Positions 12,901 to 25,000 of a DNA stretch of 64,000 nucleotides are shown piece after piece; within the stretch, counting starts at the first letter, position 1, and each line of letters opens with the position of its first letter. A program made the position numbers and the translations under genes. This DNA is from Nereocystis luetkeana. Lineage: Eukaryota > Sar > Phaeophyceae > Laminariales > Laminariaceae. The notes beneath the pieces are model-generated. The model was not told the DNA's origin. It was given only the letters and a program-made list of their open reading frames with translations, and ran no database searches. The stretch spans positions 9,784,458-9,848,457 of the forward strand of contig JARUPZ010000007.1 of NCBI GenBank assembly GCA_031213475.1, read 5' to 3'.

Positions 12901-15900
12901 CTTGTTTCACTTTCTAAAAGTTGCCTTCTACCTCCCAATTTCTCGAGTGCTTTTTACCTCCCGATTTCTTAATTATCACGGGCCACCAATTTCTTAAGCT
13001 GGTTTATAACTCCCAATTTCTTGAGTTTGTTTCCCATTCCCGACTTCTTAAGCTGCATACTAACTCCCAATTTCTCAAGTTGAATTACTAACTCTCAATT
13101 TCTCAAAGGTGCTTACCAACTGCCAACTTCTTAAGTTTTGTTCTAACTCCCAAATTCTTAGGTTACTAACTCCCGATGTCTTACGTCTTTGTCTCACTCC
13201 CAATCTATCACGTTGCTTTCTCGCACTGCACTGCTGTACAATTGTTCCTTCTTAATATTTTCGTAGAATTAATGGTTTCGTAGAACGTGTATGTCGTGCG
13301 TGTCGTATCCAGTAAGAGACATGGCATTGCGTTGTCTACTCTGCTTACGGCCAACGTAGTATCTCTGTGGCGTATGTTTGTGACCACTGAACTTGAAGCT
13401 CTCTAGGATTGAAGAATAGGCACGGACACTGGTTCTGCTGTATGTCGACGGGTAGAAAGAACGGTTTTATGTTAAGAACACACACCCAGATCTAGACTAC
13501 AGCAGCAGCAAGTGCTCTTTCTACTGCAGTCTACCTGGTATACTTGTATATTGCTGGACTGTTGCTCTCACCGTGTGCGCGAACATGTTGTTCTCCCTTA
13601 GCTCCCGCCGAAAGAAAACGTAGACCATCACAACGGCGAACGAAAAGACGTCGCCATCAGGGCCGGCATGAATTGCGCTGTTCAGATTTTCCACCGGGAT
13701 GTACCCGGGGCTCCCCGTTCTTGCCTCAGTATTCGCGCCGATGTCTATCAAAGTACAAGGTATTGCACAAGGTGTTTGCGCGGTATTTTGAGGCAGGGAA
13801 TCACGGGGGGGGCAGGCGCATGCATACATCATGCGGAAGGGGGTATCAGGGCGTCGGGGATCGGGGTCACGCTCGTTACTGCTGTGTGCTGTTGAAAACC
13901 TGCAGGACAGGGATAGGAGGTTGGGGGATCACGCCTTTCTCTTCTTGTTCGTTGCTGTTGATGTCTGGTGTGACATTTGCCTTTGGTATGTTCAGTATGT
14001 TTTCCTGATTTGTTCTCTCTTTAGTCTATACGTGTGCACGGAATATCAGCCTATTGATAGCCGAGTATCTTTTGTCTTTGAAAATAGTATAGTCATTCTG
14101 TCAATCTTCTTTTCCTTGCTCTTCTTGCTTGGAGCAGACTATTACCTGGTAAGTCCTACTATTCATAGTAGAAACGCCAATCAACAGTTTTTTCTAATCG
14201 CGCGCCATGCCGAATTCGCCAACCTTGGCAGTCAACATTGTCTCTTTCCCTCCTACTAACCAGTTAAGGACTGCACTCCCAACCTGGGGACAAATCACTT
14301 GTATTTAGAGTCCGATATATGCGTATAGTACAGTGCAGTAATAAAAGGGGTGGCTATACCGACACTGATGCTGCCCGCTTTTACATCCCTGTGGGCCTTT
14401 CCCTTGGCGTGCATGTGGTTCACCCCGCATGCGGTCTCGTGCAGGAGTCTGCAAGAGGGCACTGCACTTCTCTGTCCGTGCCTCTTTCGCAGGCTCGTGC
14501 ACGAGGGCGCATAATGCGCGCTGAGCCGCATGCACGACAACAAGAGAAGGCCACAGGGACATAGAAGCGCGCGTGTGTGCGTGTCGCGACATCACTGTTG
14601 TAGAAGGCGGCGACGAAACAACTTTTGACAGCTAAGGTCAAGGTCGCCGACTTCTTCGGCACTGCGTGCGAGCGATGAGAAAACAAATCACGCGCTTCAG
14701 AAGTGGCATCCCTTGTCGAACCCAACAAAAAAACAACAAAAAAGGCAGGGGGGGGGAAGGCAAATCATGACAAAGACCCCAAGACCAAAGATAAAGACTG
14801 CTGGTATAGACTAGTTTTCTATCATACTGTGTACCAAGTATAAACAACCTAAGAAGGCAAACGACACCAAGCTGGACAGACGAAAGACAAAGCACAAGAT
14901 ACCAAAAAGACAAAAGACACGCAAGACAACAAGCAACAGCGACACCGACAAGGAACCAAAACGTTGCGACCACCCGACCCCCGACCCCTGTCCTCGAGTC
15001 TTCAACCATAGAAGCACCGGAAAACGTTTTTTCTCTATGCTCATCTAAAATAACAGAAGGCGTGACCTCCCATCCCTGATCGTCTGGATACCCCCATCCG
15101 CATGTATGCATGCGCCTGCACCCCCCGTGATTCCCTGCCTCAAAATGCCGCGCAAACCTTGTGCAATACCTTGTACTTTGATAGACATCGGCGCGAATAC
15201 AGAGGCAAGAACGGGGAGCCTCAGGTACATCGCGGTGGAAAATCTGAACAGCGCGGTCGAGGCCGGCCCCGATGGCGACGTCTTTTAGTTCGCCGTTGTG
15301 ATGGTCTACGTTTCTTTCGGCCGGAGCCCAGGGAGAACAGCGTGTTGGTATTAACTCTCAACATGTTGTTCTCCCTCAGCTTCGGCCGGAAGCAAACGTA
15401 GACCATGAGAACGGTGGACGAAAAGACGTCGCCATCCGGACTAGCCTCGATCGCGCTGTTGAGATTTTCCACCGGGAGGTACCCGGAGCATCCCGCGCTC
15501 GCTTCCGTTCTCGCTCCGACGTCTATCAAAGTACAAGGTGTTATACAAGGTTTGCTGCGGCATTTTGAGGCCGGGAGACACGGGGGGGCGCAGGCGCACG
15601 TATACATGCGGATGAGGTAGGGGATCGGGGATGGGGGTTGGGGGGTCGCGCCTTCTGTAGTCATAGAGGAGCATATAAAAAAATAATCCGCTACTACTGC
15701 GTGAGTTAGCTTGAAATCTTCAGGACAGGGATCGGGGGTCGGGGGTCACGCTTTTTTCTTCGTCGTTGCCGTTGCTCCCGTTGTTGCTGTTGTTGTCACT
15801 ATCCTGCCTGTCTTCTGCGTATCTTGCCTTCTAGTCTATTTGTCTTTTTTTCTGCCCAGCTTTTTACCGTTTGTCTTCTAAGCTTCTACTTCGTACACGG

Positions 15901-18900
15901 TGGGATAGACTACGTACATAGTCTTTCATCGTTTGTTTTCAGATTTGATGTCAATAATTTTGGCATTTTCCCCCAACACTTGTTGTTCTTGTGGTTGGGT
16001 TCGATAGGGGATGCCCCTTCTTCAATGTCTCATCTTGTTTTTCTCATCGCACGCCATGGCAAAGAAATCGGCAAAACCTAAACCTTGGCAGTCAAAGTTG
16101 TCCCGTCCCCCTCCTCCACCTACAATGATGTCGCCCTCTTTCGCATCCCTGCGGGCCTTTCCCTTGGCTTGCACGCGGCTCAGCCCGCTTGTGGCCTCGT
16201 GCTGGGGTCCCCAAGAGGCATGGCAGACTGCCTAGAGGCAGGGCAGACTGCCTCTTGAGGGCTCCTGCTTGAGGCCGCACGCGAGGTGAGCCACATGCAC
16301 GCTCAGGAAAAAACGTATAGGGACGTGGAAGCAGGCAACGTCATTATCGTCGGAGAAGGAGGCGAGTGACAGCGTTGACTGCCAACGCTACACCGACTTC
16401 TTCGGCCTGGCGTGCGATGACGAAAACAAATAAAATCGATAAGACACGTTACACTACTCGTACAGCACATTTCAATGGTTTCCCTGATTACGTTAGCGTG
16501 ATACTTTCTGTCCGACGGGACTCCCTTTACCCAAAACTCGTGGGAGTTCCATTCTTATTTTTGCCAAATTGCAGTGTTCGTGCACCTAGGCTATAGGGCT
16601 ATTCATTTATCAACCATTGACTGGACTGTCATTTTTGCTAAAGTCAGTTTATGGGTGACTTCGAAATAAGAGCTCCTTAAGGGCAAGTGAGGAGCCTCAC
16701 AAAAAAATGGTGCACCTCTGCTCTACCTATGACCTCAGAACCGTTGGCTTCTCGCAGGGGTGTGTGCGATCGTTTTTCAGCGCTCTATCGCCAGAACGGG
16801 AAGGTTAAGGTTGCCAATATCACCGAACAGCACTGTGTTTTCGGAAAGATCCGTTCGAGAGCCTTCCGATTCTATAACGTACCTGGTACGACCTTCAGCA
16901 CCCTTACCGTTGTTGAGAAAACTACCAACAACGAGGAATAGAAGGCAGAAACGATGACAACTACACTAAAGACGAAAGGCAAAACGTTAGGCTATCATAC
17001 CGTGTACCTAGTATGTTACAGACTGAAAAGACACGAGGTACAAACACGGAACAAACAAACGTAAAGAGGGCCCAAAAGGCTAAAAAGACACAACACGACA
17101 ACAATCAGCAGCAAGAAAACAGCACCGTGATGAGCATTTACGTCTTGGTACTACAGTCGTAGCATAGATAGTTTGTGCTTCACATATCCCACCGCCTTGG
17201 GGGAGGCTGCCGACACCTACCACACACAGGAAGGTCCTTTTCGTTGCTCCTTTCTTTAGTACGCTCGGCGTAAATATAGCATACTCGTCCACGAGATGAG
17301 GGCGGAGTCTTCGAAAACGCGTGACGTTCTTAAGGTTGGCCATTGAACACATTGAACAGTAGTGACCAGACGTATGCTACGACAGGGATTGCAACATGGA
17401 GCACAGTACCTTTTTTTGTTGAATTTAGGGTACAAGTACCTTTTTCGTTATAATTAGGAGTGATGTACCTTTTTCTGGTTGAAATGATGTGTACTGTACC
17501 CTGGTTTGGCCTAACTATTAATGACCGACGGGGCTCCTAAACCGATAAATCATCCTACAGCAATATACCACTGGAATACTTTTATTAATAGTGTCCTATG
17601 TTCTACTGCATTGCTCATTGTACGCCTAGCCCGTGGGGTGATTGTCCATCTCGGGTTGTTGTCCATCTCTTTTTTTTCTTGATACGATACGATACCTTGT
17701 CTTTTCTTCTCTGTTTTTCCTACACGGGGCTTTTCTTTTCTTAAAACGATGCATCACGATATATACGTGTCTTTCCTTTTTGTTTTGTTTTCTTTTGTTT
17801 TCTCACCGCACGTCATACCGAAGTCGGCAACCTTGGCCGTCAAAGTCGTCTCGTCGCCTTCTCCCACGACGATGATGTTCCCCGCCTTGATGTCCCTGTG
17901 GACCTTCCCCTTGCCGTGCATGTGGCTCACCCCACACGCTGTCTCGTACAAGAGCCTACAATAAACGTGGAGGGCAAGGGACACGGGCAGAGCAGGACCG
18001 GAGCAAGCACACCATAGCATGTGTCGGTCGGAAAAATAATAACTTTGATCAGAAGGCGGCGCGCAAGCGATTTTCGTGAAGAGTTTACCTGGTGCTAGAT
18101 ACCTGGTATGTATGTAGATTACCACACTTCGAACAGATCATGATCTGAAACACATACCTGGTACCTTGGTAAGGTAGATCAACTTCATCATCTATTAATA
18201 CTAATGTAGATCCTACATTTCCATAGTTGCCGGATATGAAATGTTGCACAAAAAAAGCGATATCCTACAGATAGATCTCACCGGTCAACCATGTAGCACA
18301 AGAGTCATGCCATACACAGATCACACCCGGCAAGCGGGAGGATCTCAAAAGTAGATCATGCAAATCCTATAAATCAGGGACACACATACATACGTTTCTG
18401 CCCCCGCAATATTGATGTACATCATGAGATGAGGATCTGATTCGATTCGTGCGATGGATGATACTGGAGACTCCAACATCGATGATCAGGCAAGGTCGCG
18501 GGGACACTGTTTCTCCAAAGTCGAGCTGAATACGAACATACAGCAGTTGACGCCCGCCACCCTCAAGAAATACCTGGTACCAAGTAGCGGAGTCAAGACA
18601 TGTGGCTCGGCGATCACGAACAACCACAACGAATTTCGTGTGAGAAACACACATCAAGGTTGGGTGGACAACAAGATAACAACCAGGTACATAAAACACG
18701 GTGTGTAAGAAGCCGTTTCTCTAACGTCGAGCTGTATGAAATAATACGGGTACGATATGAAAACTTGTTTGTTGCGTCTGCCCGTTCGCCCCCTATTCCG
18801 CTCGCCCGAACTTGCCCCCCCCCCCTGGCGTAGGGCCTTAGTAATGAGGAAACCTCAGTGCCAATGGAGATATGGGGCACAATCATACCATATCATATCA

Positions 18901-21900
18901 TATTTAGTTGTATCACATCATGGCATAGCAAAGCATATCATACATTATCATATCATAAGTGGGAGCGTTTTTACTGTAGGAAACAAAACCCAAATACGTC
19001 AGCTGTGACACCAAAAAACAAAATCTAAAACCTTTGATACTCTCGTCTTCGAAACGCAAGGTGCGTGCGTGTGTATGTGATATGTAGATACCAGGTATGA
19101 CACTTCCGTTTCTTGGTACTCGACATCTACCGAACTCGCCTGATCTTAGCCGCCATGGATATATCAGCGTCATAAATGACGTCGAACATGTCCCTCGACC
19201 CAGCCTCCATCATAATGGGCATCGTGGGGAGCGTGGGGTCCATAGCCACCACACGGATAATGTTCGCGTGATCCGACACACTTCGCGGCAAGGGGCAAGC
19301 CACGCAAGGCAACATCCATTGCACGAGCAGAAATGGGAAACGCGTACGTGAGGGCCGGCGTGGGCGTGGACGTGAGCGTGGCGGGTGGAGGCGGGAGTGG
19401 GGTTGGGGGTGGCGGTACGGGTGCCGGTGGAGGCGGGGGTCGGGGCGGGGGGGGGGTACAGGTGGGGGGCATGTGCAAGAAAGAAGTGCCAATCAACATA
19501 GTGGGCGTTGCCCGCGTCTCAACACAAAGTGTGTCGGACCACGCCAGCATCATCCGAGTGGTGGCCATGGACCACACGCTCCCTAGCATGCTTATCATGA
19601 TAGAGGCTGGCTCCATATATATGCCAGCGTCACACATGATGTATGACGCTGGCATATCTATGGAGCCAGCCCCCATCATGATCGGCATGGTGGGGAGTGT
19701 GTGGTTCATGGTCATCACTCGGTTGATGCTGGGGTGGTCCCACACGCTTTGTAGTGAGACGCTAGGGAACATCGCCCGTAGAGAAAGGGGAAATGCGCCA
19801 AGACGCCATAAACTGCGCATGTGGGGGCGGGGGTTACCGAGGTATGGATGGAGTTTGGGGGTGGAGGTGGGGGTAGGAGAAAGAAGTACTAGAGCTGTAA
19901 CGTGGCAATCTCCGCAAACCTCCGAGGTGCATTTCTACGTATCGGTGCTACTGCTGTATGGTACGTAGCATGGATGCTTTAATTTAGAGCGGTGGTCAGG
20001 ACAGAAGTGTGGGTGGGGGGCGATCAACCACTACACTCCTTGCGCCGCAAAGACAATAAAAGGGTATTACGGTAGAGGGCGGTTGGTTGGGTGTGCTGAT
20101 TACATCACATTGAACAGGTTTCCACAAACAAGATGCGGTGATGATTTTACGACACCCACAATTATCCCTCCTTCACTCGTTCACACCACCCGACTTTTAC
20201 CAACTACACATCACCTTTCAGCAGCGCACACACTACTCACTGGTACCTCTCAACGAGAAATACCCTCGCAGGAAACGCATGCTGAAACTACAGTATAATT
20301 TCAGGGCTGCACGTCCAGCATTATCTGAGGCTCCTCAATTGATTGTACTGTATACTGTATGTAGCGTAGGAGCTCTCCTTCTCGACCAAAATCTGACGAA
20401 AACAAATCAAGGTTGACAACCCATGGCAAAAATCGGCAAGAAAGGCGCCGCGACAAATCTAAAAAACCATTAGGACAAAAATGGTCACCTCTGTCTTAGG
20501 GCGAGTCTAGAGACCGGCCACACACTAAACGTAGTGCGGAACACACTCTTAGCGAAAAAGAAGGTCTATAGCCTGGGCTGGTATCCCGTCTTTTTTACGA
20601 ACCCTTCTAAGGCAAACTGCAGTCCCGTTGTGGGGACGAAACACTCAAATTATGAGCAGTTCGTCCCCAAAACGGGACTACAGTTTGCCTTAGAAGCGTT
20701 GATAGAGGGCCGGTATCCCGGCTTCTTAAATGACCGCCGGTAGCCCGGTTCCCCAACAGAGGGCCGGTTCTGATACCGCGTATTCTCGTGGGACGGCTTC
20801 GTCCGATGCCATATTTACTAACTCGAAAAAAGCAACAGCTGTGAGACAGAGGACTTCGTCGACACCCATCTCCGCAAGCTGTGTGTGACACTTCGATCGT
20901 GCGTACGGCGGGTTTTGTATGGCCTCATGCAGGAACTACAGTCCGCATACGTATGAGGAAGACAAAATCTGAAGCTGCAGAATTCCAAGGAGTGGGAGTG
21001 TCTATCTATAGCACGCGCACTAGACGTGGCATCCTGTGAACGCAACTTCGTTCTCATGCATATTACCATGCACGCATAAGCATGCACACGCAACAGACTG
21101 GCATTGCTGCATTCGTCAAATACTTGAGGGGGTGACACGACACGTACCAAATACCAGCAGCTGCATCAATATTCTCACCTCAGTACTGTCTCCATTTCGT
21201 TGCGGGCGGACTGCTGTTCTTCCTCACCGGCCTCCTATAGCAGTAAAGGAACGAAATAGCGAGAAACGGGGGGGGGTAATACACGTCAAATCAGAGGCAA
21301 GACACACGCGGCATACCGCTAATACTTCACAGAACACAAAACAATATAACCTTCTATTAATAATCTATACCTGGTATATCTAATACCAAGTATAAATACT
21401 TACACGAGTGTACGTAGAAACAACGAAACCCTCACCTCGATAAGGCTCCTTCACAGCATAGCGCCCGAATTCGTGCAGAACGAGGGAAACGCGTCCGAAC
21501 TGCCCCTCGCCGAGGACCTCGTGCCATATCAGGTCCACGTTATCCTCGCACCGCGAAAGCGAGCAGTTCCGCGCGAGGTACTCCCCGGGGGCGGCCACCT
21601 GCGGGTCGTCGAGGCCGCGCAGAATCTCGACAAGCCGGGTAGTCATGCCCAAATGCTCTTCTTTAGTCGATATCCTCACGGCGGAGACCGGCAGCGCCAA
21701 GGAGTTGCCCAGCCCCTCCTCCTCCTCCTCCTCCTCCTCTCCCTCGTCCTCGCCCTCGTCTTCCTCTTCACCTTCGCTCGATTGAAAAAGGAAGCTGTCA
21801 GCCCCCGAACTGCCGGACCGAGCACAGCCGCCACCGCCACTGTCGCCGCCGCCGCTGCCGCCGCCGTGGACACCAAAGACACCGTCGCTTTCGTACGCGA

Positions 21901-22036
21901 CTATCTCGGGTTCTGCTCCGATAACCTCGTCTGCTAGACTGATGGAGTGAACTACCGCCGCCGAAGACGCCGCCGAAGCCCACGACGACGGCGGGAACGC
22001 GACCCCTAGGCTGAGCGGCGAGCTGCTTCTGCTGCC

Positions 22037-22079
<43 letters not shown>

Positions 22080-25000
22080 CCAATCTGCGAGAGGAAAAGC
22101 CCCAGCTCCTCCTCCTCTTCCTCATGCCCCTCCTGTTTCTCCTCGCTTACCAAGGACAGAGTCTGTAAAAACGTTGACCTCGCGGAAAACACCGGCGTCG
22201 ACGAAGCAATAGCGGGTGAGAAACCTGCCAGGATGGAGGACTGCGCCATATTGTCGCTGCCCATCATCATTTCTGGCGCTAGCCCTGCCAGGACGGAGGA
22301 CTCCACCGTGCAGTTAGTGTTAGTCGTTTCTGACGCAAACCCTGCCGGGATAAAGGACCCCGCCATGTCACCGTAGTTGTTATTCGTTGCGGCAGGCGAA
22401 CCCCCTGCTAGGATGGAGAACCCCGCCATGTCGCAACAGTTGCCCGTCGGTTCCGGCAAAGAAACTCCTGCCAGGATGGAGGACTCCGTGTCCATGTCGT
22501 TGCTGTTGTTGTCCGTCGCCGTTTCTGCTTGGGCGCGCCCGGTGTTCTCTTCCTTGGCCTTGAAGCTGTTGTGCGAGGCACCAGCGGCGGCAGCGTTGAC
22601 CGCGGATGGCGACGGAAGCAACAAGCACATGTCTTCTCCTTGTTGTTGTTGTTGTTGTTCTTCTTCTTCTATCACAGGGTGTGTGCGGCTGCTCTGGCTG
22701 GAGGGGCGGGCCACGTGATCGTCCAAGAAACGCTGTGGGGCGAAAAGCAAAAGGGGGTGGGAAGTGTCGAATCCGAATGGAGAGGAGAGGAGAGGAGAGG
22801 AGAGGAGAAGAGAGAAAAGAAAACGTACGCGGTGAAGCCGGCAGCAACGGAGTACAACACGAACGCCTCGATTTTGGAGGTACATTCACAGACTACTGCA
22901 GACTAAACTGGACTCTATGCTTACTGTAGTTAGGAATACGATTTTCAAATGCGTACATGTATGGGGTGTGAGTTGTATGTACTCTCCCCCTCTAGATCTG
23001 CCTCCACGTTGTGTACGGAACAATCTACTTCGGTTTGTGTGGGATAAGGTTTGCAGCAGTGACTTACATACAGTACAACAACACACACACCTGCGTTTCC
23101 GCCGGCATGTCACAATCCGCGATGCTCCCAAAGCAACAACCCTCCGCCTCGTCAGCACGAGCGGAGTCTTCATCTTCGTCCAAAGCGGGGGACGAACAAG
23201 GCGTTTTCCACCACGGCTCGCGGAAGCCTCGCACGCTGTTCTGAAGCACCTCGTCGACGCTCCGAGAGGAGGAAGGGCGGGGCCGGGGAGAGGCGAGGCT
23301 GGGTGCGTGAGGGGAGAGGGGGCTGGGCTGGGCGTTAGCCCCCCCAGTCTCGGCGTACTCGCCGCCTGCTCCGGGGTGGCTGCTGAGCCCGAACACCATC
23401 GTCTTCTCCCTGCGCTTCGCTCGAGACCCCGTCGATGTCCGCAGGCTCTGCCTGATGGTGACCGACGCAGCATACTGGAGGGAAACAAACTGCTCCTCGG
23501 ACGTGTTAATCAAGCATGGTTGGCTCTCGAGATCATCGAGAAGACCGGGGTCGAGCTCTCCTCCTGATGGTGACCGACGCAGCATACTGGAGGGAAACAA
23601 ACTGCTCCTCGGACGTGTTAATCAAGCATGGTTGGCTCTCGAGATCATCGAGAAGACCGGGGTCGAGCTCTCCTCCTCCTGCACACGATGATCCAGCGTC
23701 GCTAGAGTGACCGCTGCCGCCCTTCTTCTTTTTCCTGTTCTTCTTCCTCGTGTTCTTGTTCTTCAGTGAAAAAAAGCTGTACCCACCAATCGTTATTCCC
23801 TCCACTCCACGTCGGCCGGAGACCCACCACCTCCAAAAAGCCAGGAGAGCAAAGAAGAAGAGCAGCAAACAGTGGGGAACCTACCAGGTACATGGTATTG
23901 TGCCGTACATACAGACAGCCGAAGGAAACAGAGAAGGGCGCAATGGAAACGTTGAGTGAGTGAGTGAGTGCGTGAGTGAGTGAATGAGTGAGTGAGTGAG
24001 TGAATGAGTGAGTGAGTGAGTGAGTGAATGAGTGAGTGAGTGGGTGAGTGTCGCGGTGGTCATGAACGCGCGCGTGTGGACATTTGGGCATGTCTGCTGA
24101 TATTTCACCGTGCATCGCGAGTGCACTACGTACAGTAGGATAAGTCCTCATAAAACACCTGTGTGCATGCATGCCATCGAATATACAATATATCAACTTG
24201 CTACGAAAGACGCGGAACGTTTATATGCTATTAATATTATTACAGTATCTATATACTTCGAAGTAAAAACGAAGCCAATATATTGCGGGACGAATTACTG
24301 TAATATGAACGTTACTCCAAACCCGTTTTTCCCCCCCCAGGAACGACTTACCGGCGGGAACGCTAAGCGGAGAGCCACTTTGGACCCCTTACATGCAACT
24401 ATTACGGGGGACCATAGTTAATAGGACCGAATATTATTAGTAAAAAGGGTTAAATATATAGGTTTTTATGCATACCATAGGTCCTATTAACTATGGTCCC
24501 ACGTAATAGTTTTTTTTTGCGAAATGCTTGGCGGTTTCGTGAACGGAAAATGAGGCATTCTTGTTGGGGTGGTTGAACACATGCGTCCGCGCGCGAAGCA
24601 AACTAGCTGGTGTTCATGGTGCGATTCAATGGCGCCATAAAAAATGCGGTGAGTGATATGGGGTAAGTTGATTATGTTTTGATGATTGCCCATCGAACCT
24701 CATTTCATCGCCCGCTATTATGGTATATCAGCAGTCTCTACAATAGAGAGCTATTCACAGAGTACCACTCGATAACGCTCACAACTACAAAATAACGTCT
24801 CCTATATACATGCTTGCATTTCGCATGATCAGCTAGACCATCTTTATAGCACAGAGAAAAACTGTGCATCGAAGAAGTTCACTTCACTGCCCACTAAAAT
24901 CGCAGTATTATACCGGTGTATCGTAGAGAGCTACCTGGTACTAGTGATAATCCCTTTCGGCCTTAAGGACTGCACTCCCATCGTGGGGACAAAACCCTTG

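Noticed and set aside
15350..15545. Mutually exclusive alternative exon for the kinase activation segment
   Set aside because: The frame is open and the acceptor kept, but the donor is deleted and the neighbouring copies are clearly dead, so I call it a pseudo-exon pending transcript data.
19333..19968. 211-codon plus-strand open frame
   Set aside because: It joins a Gly/Val repeat tract to an inverted copy of a kinase exon; the protein has no coherent domain.
21676..21937. Antisense and shifted frames with Arg/Leu runs at the poly-Glu/poly-Ser coding repeats
   Set aside because: Shadows of the triplet repeats in kinase exon 3.
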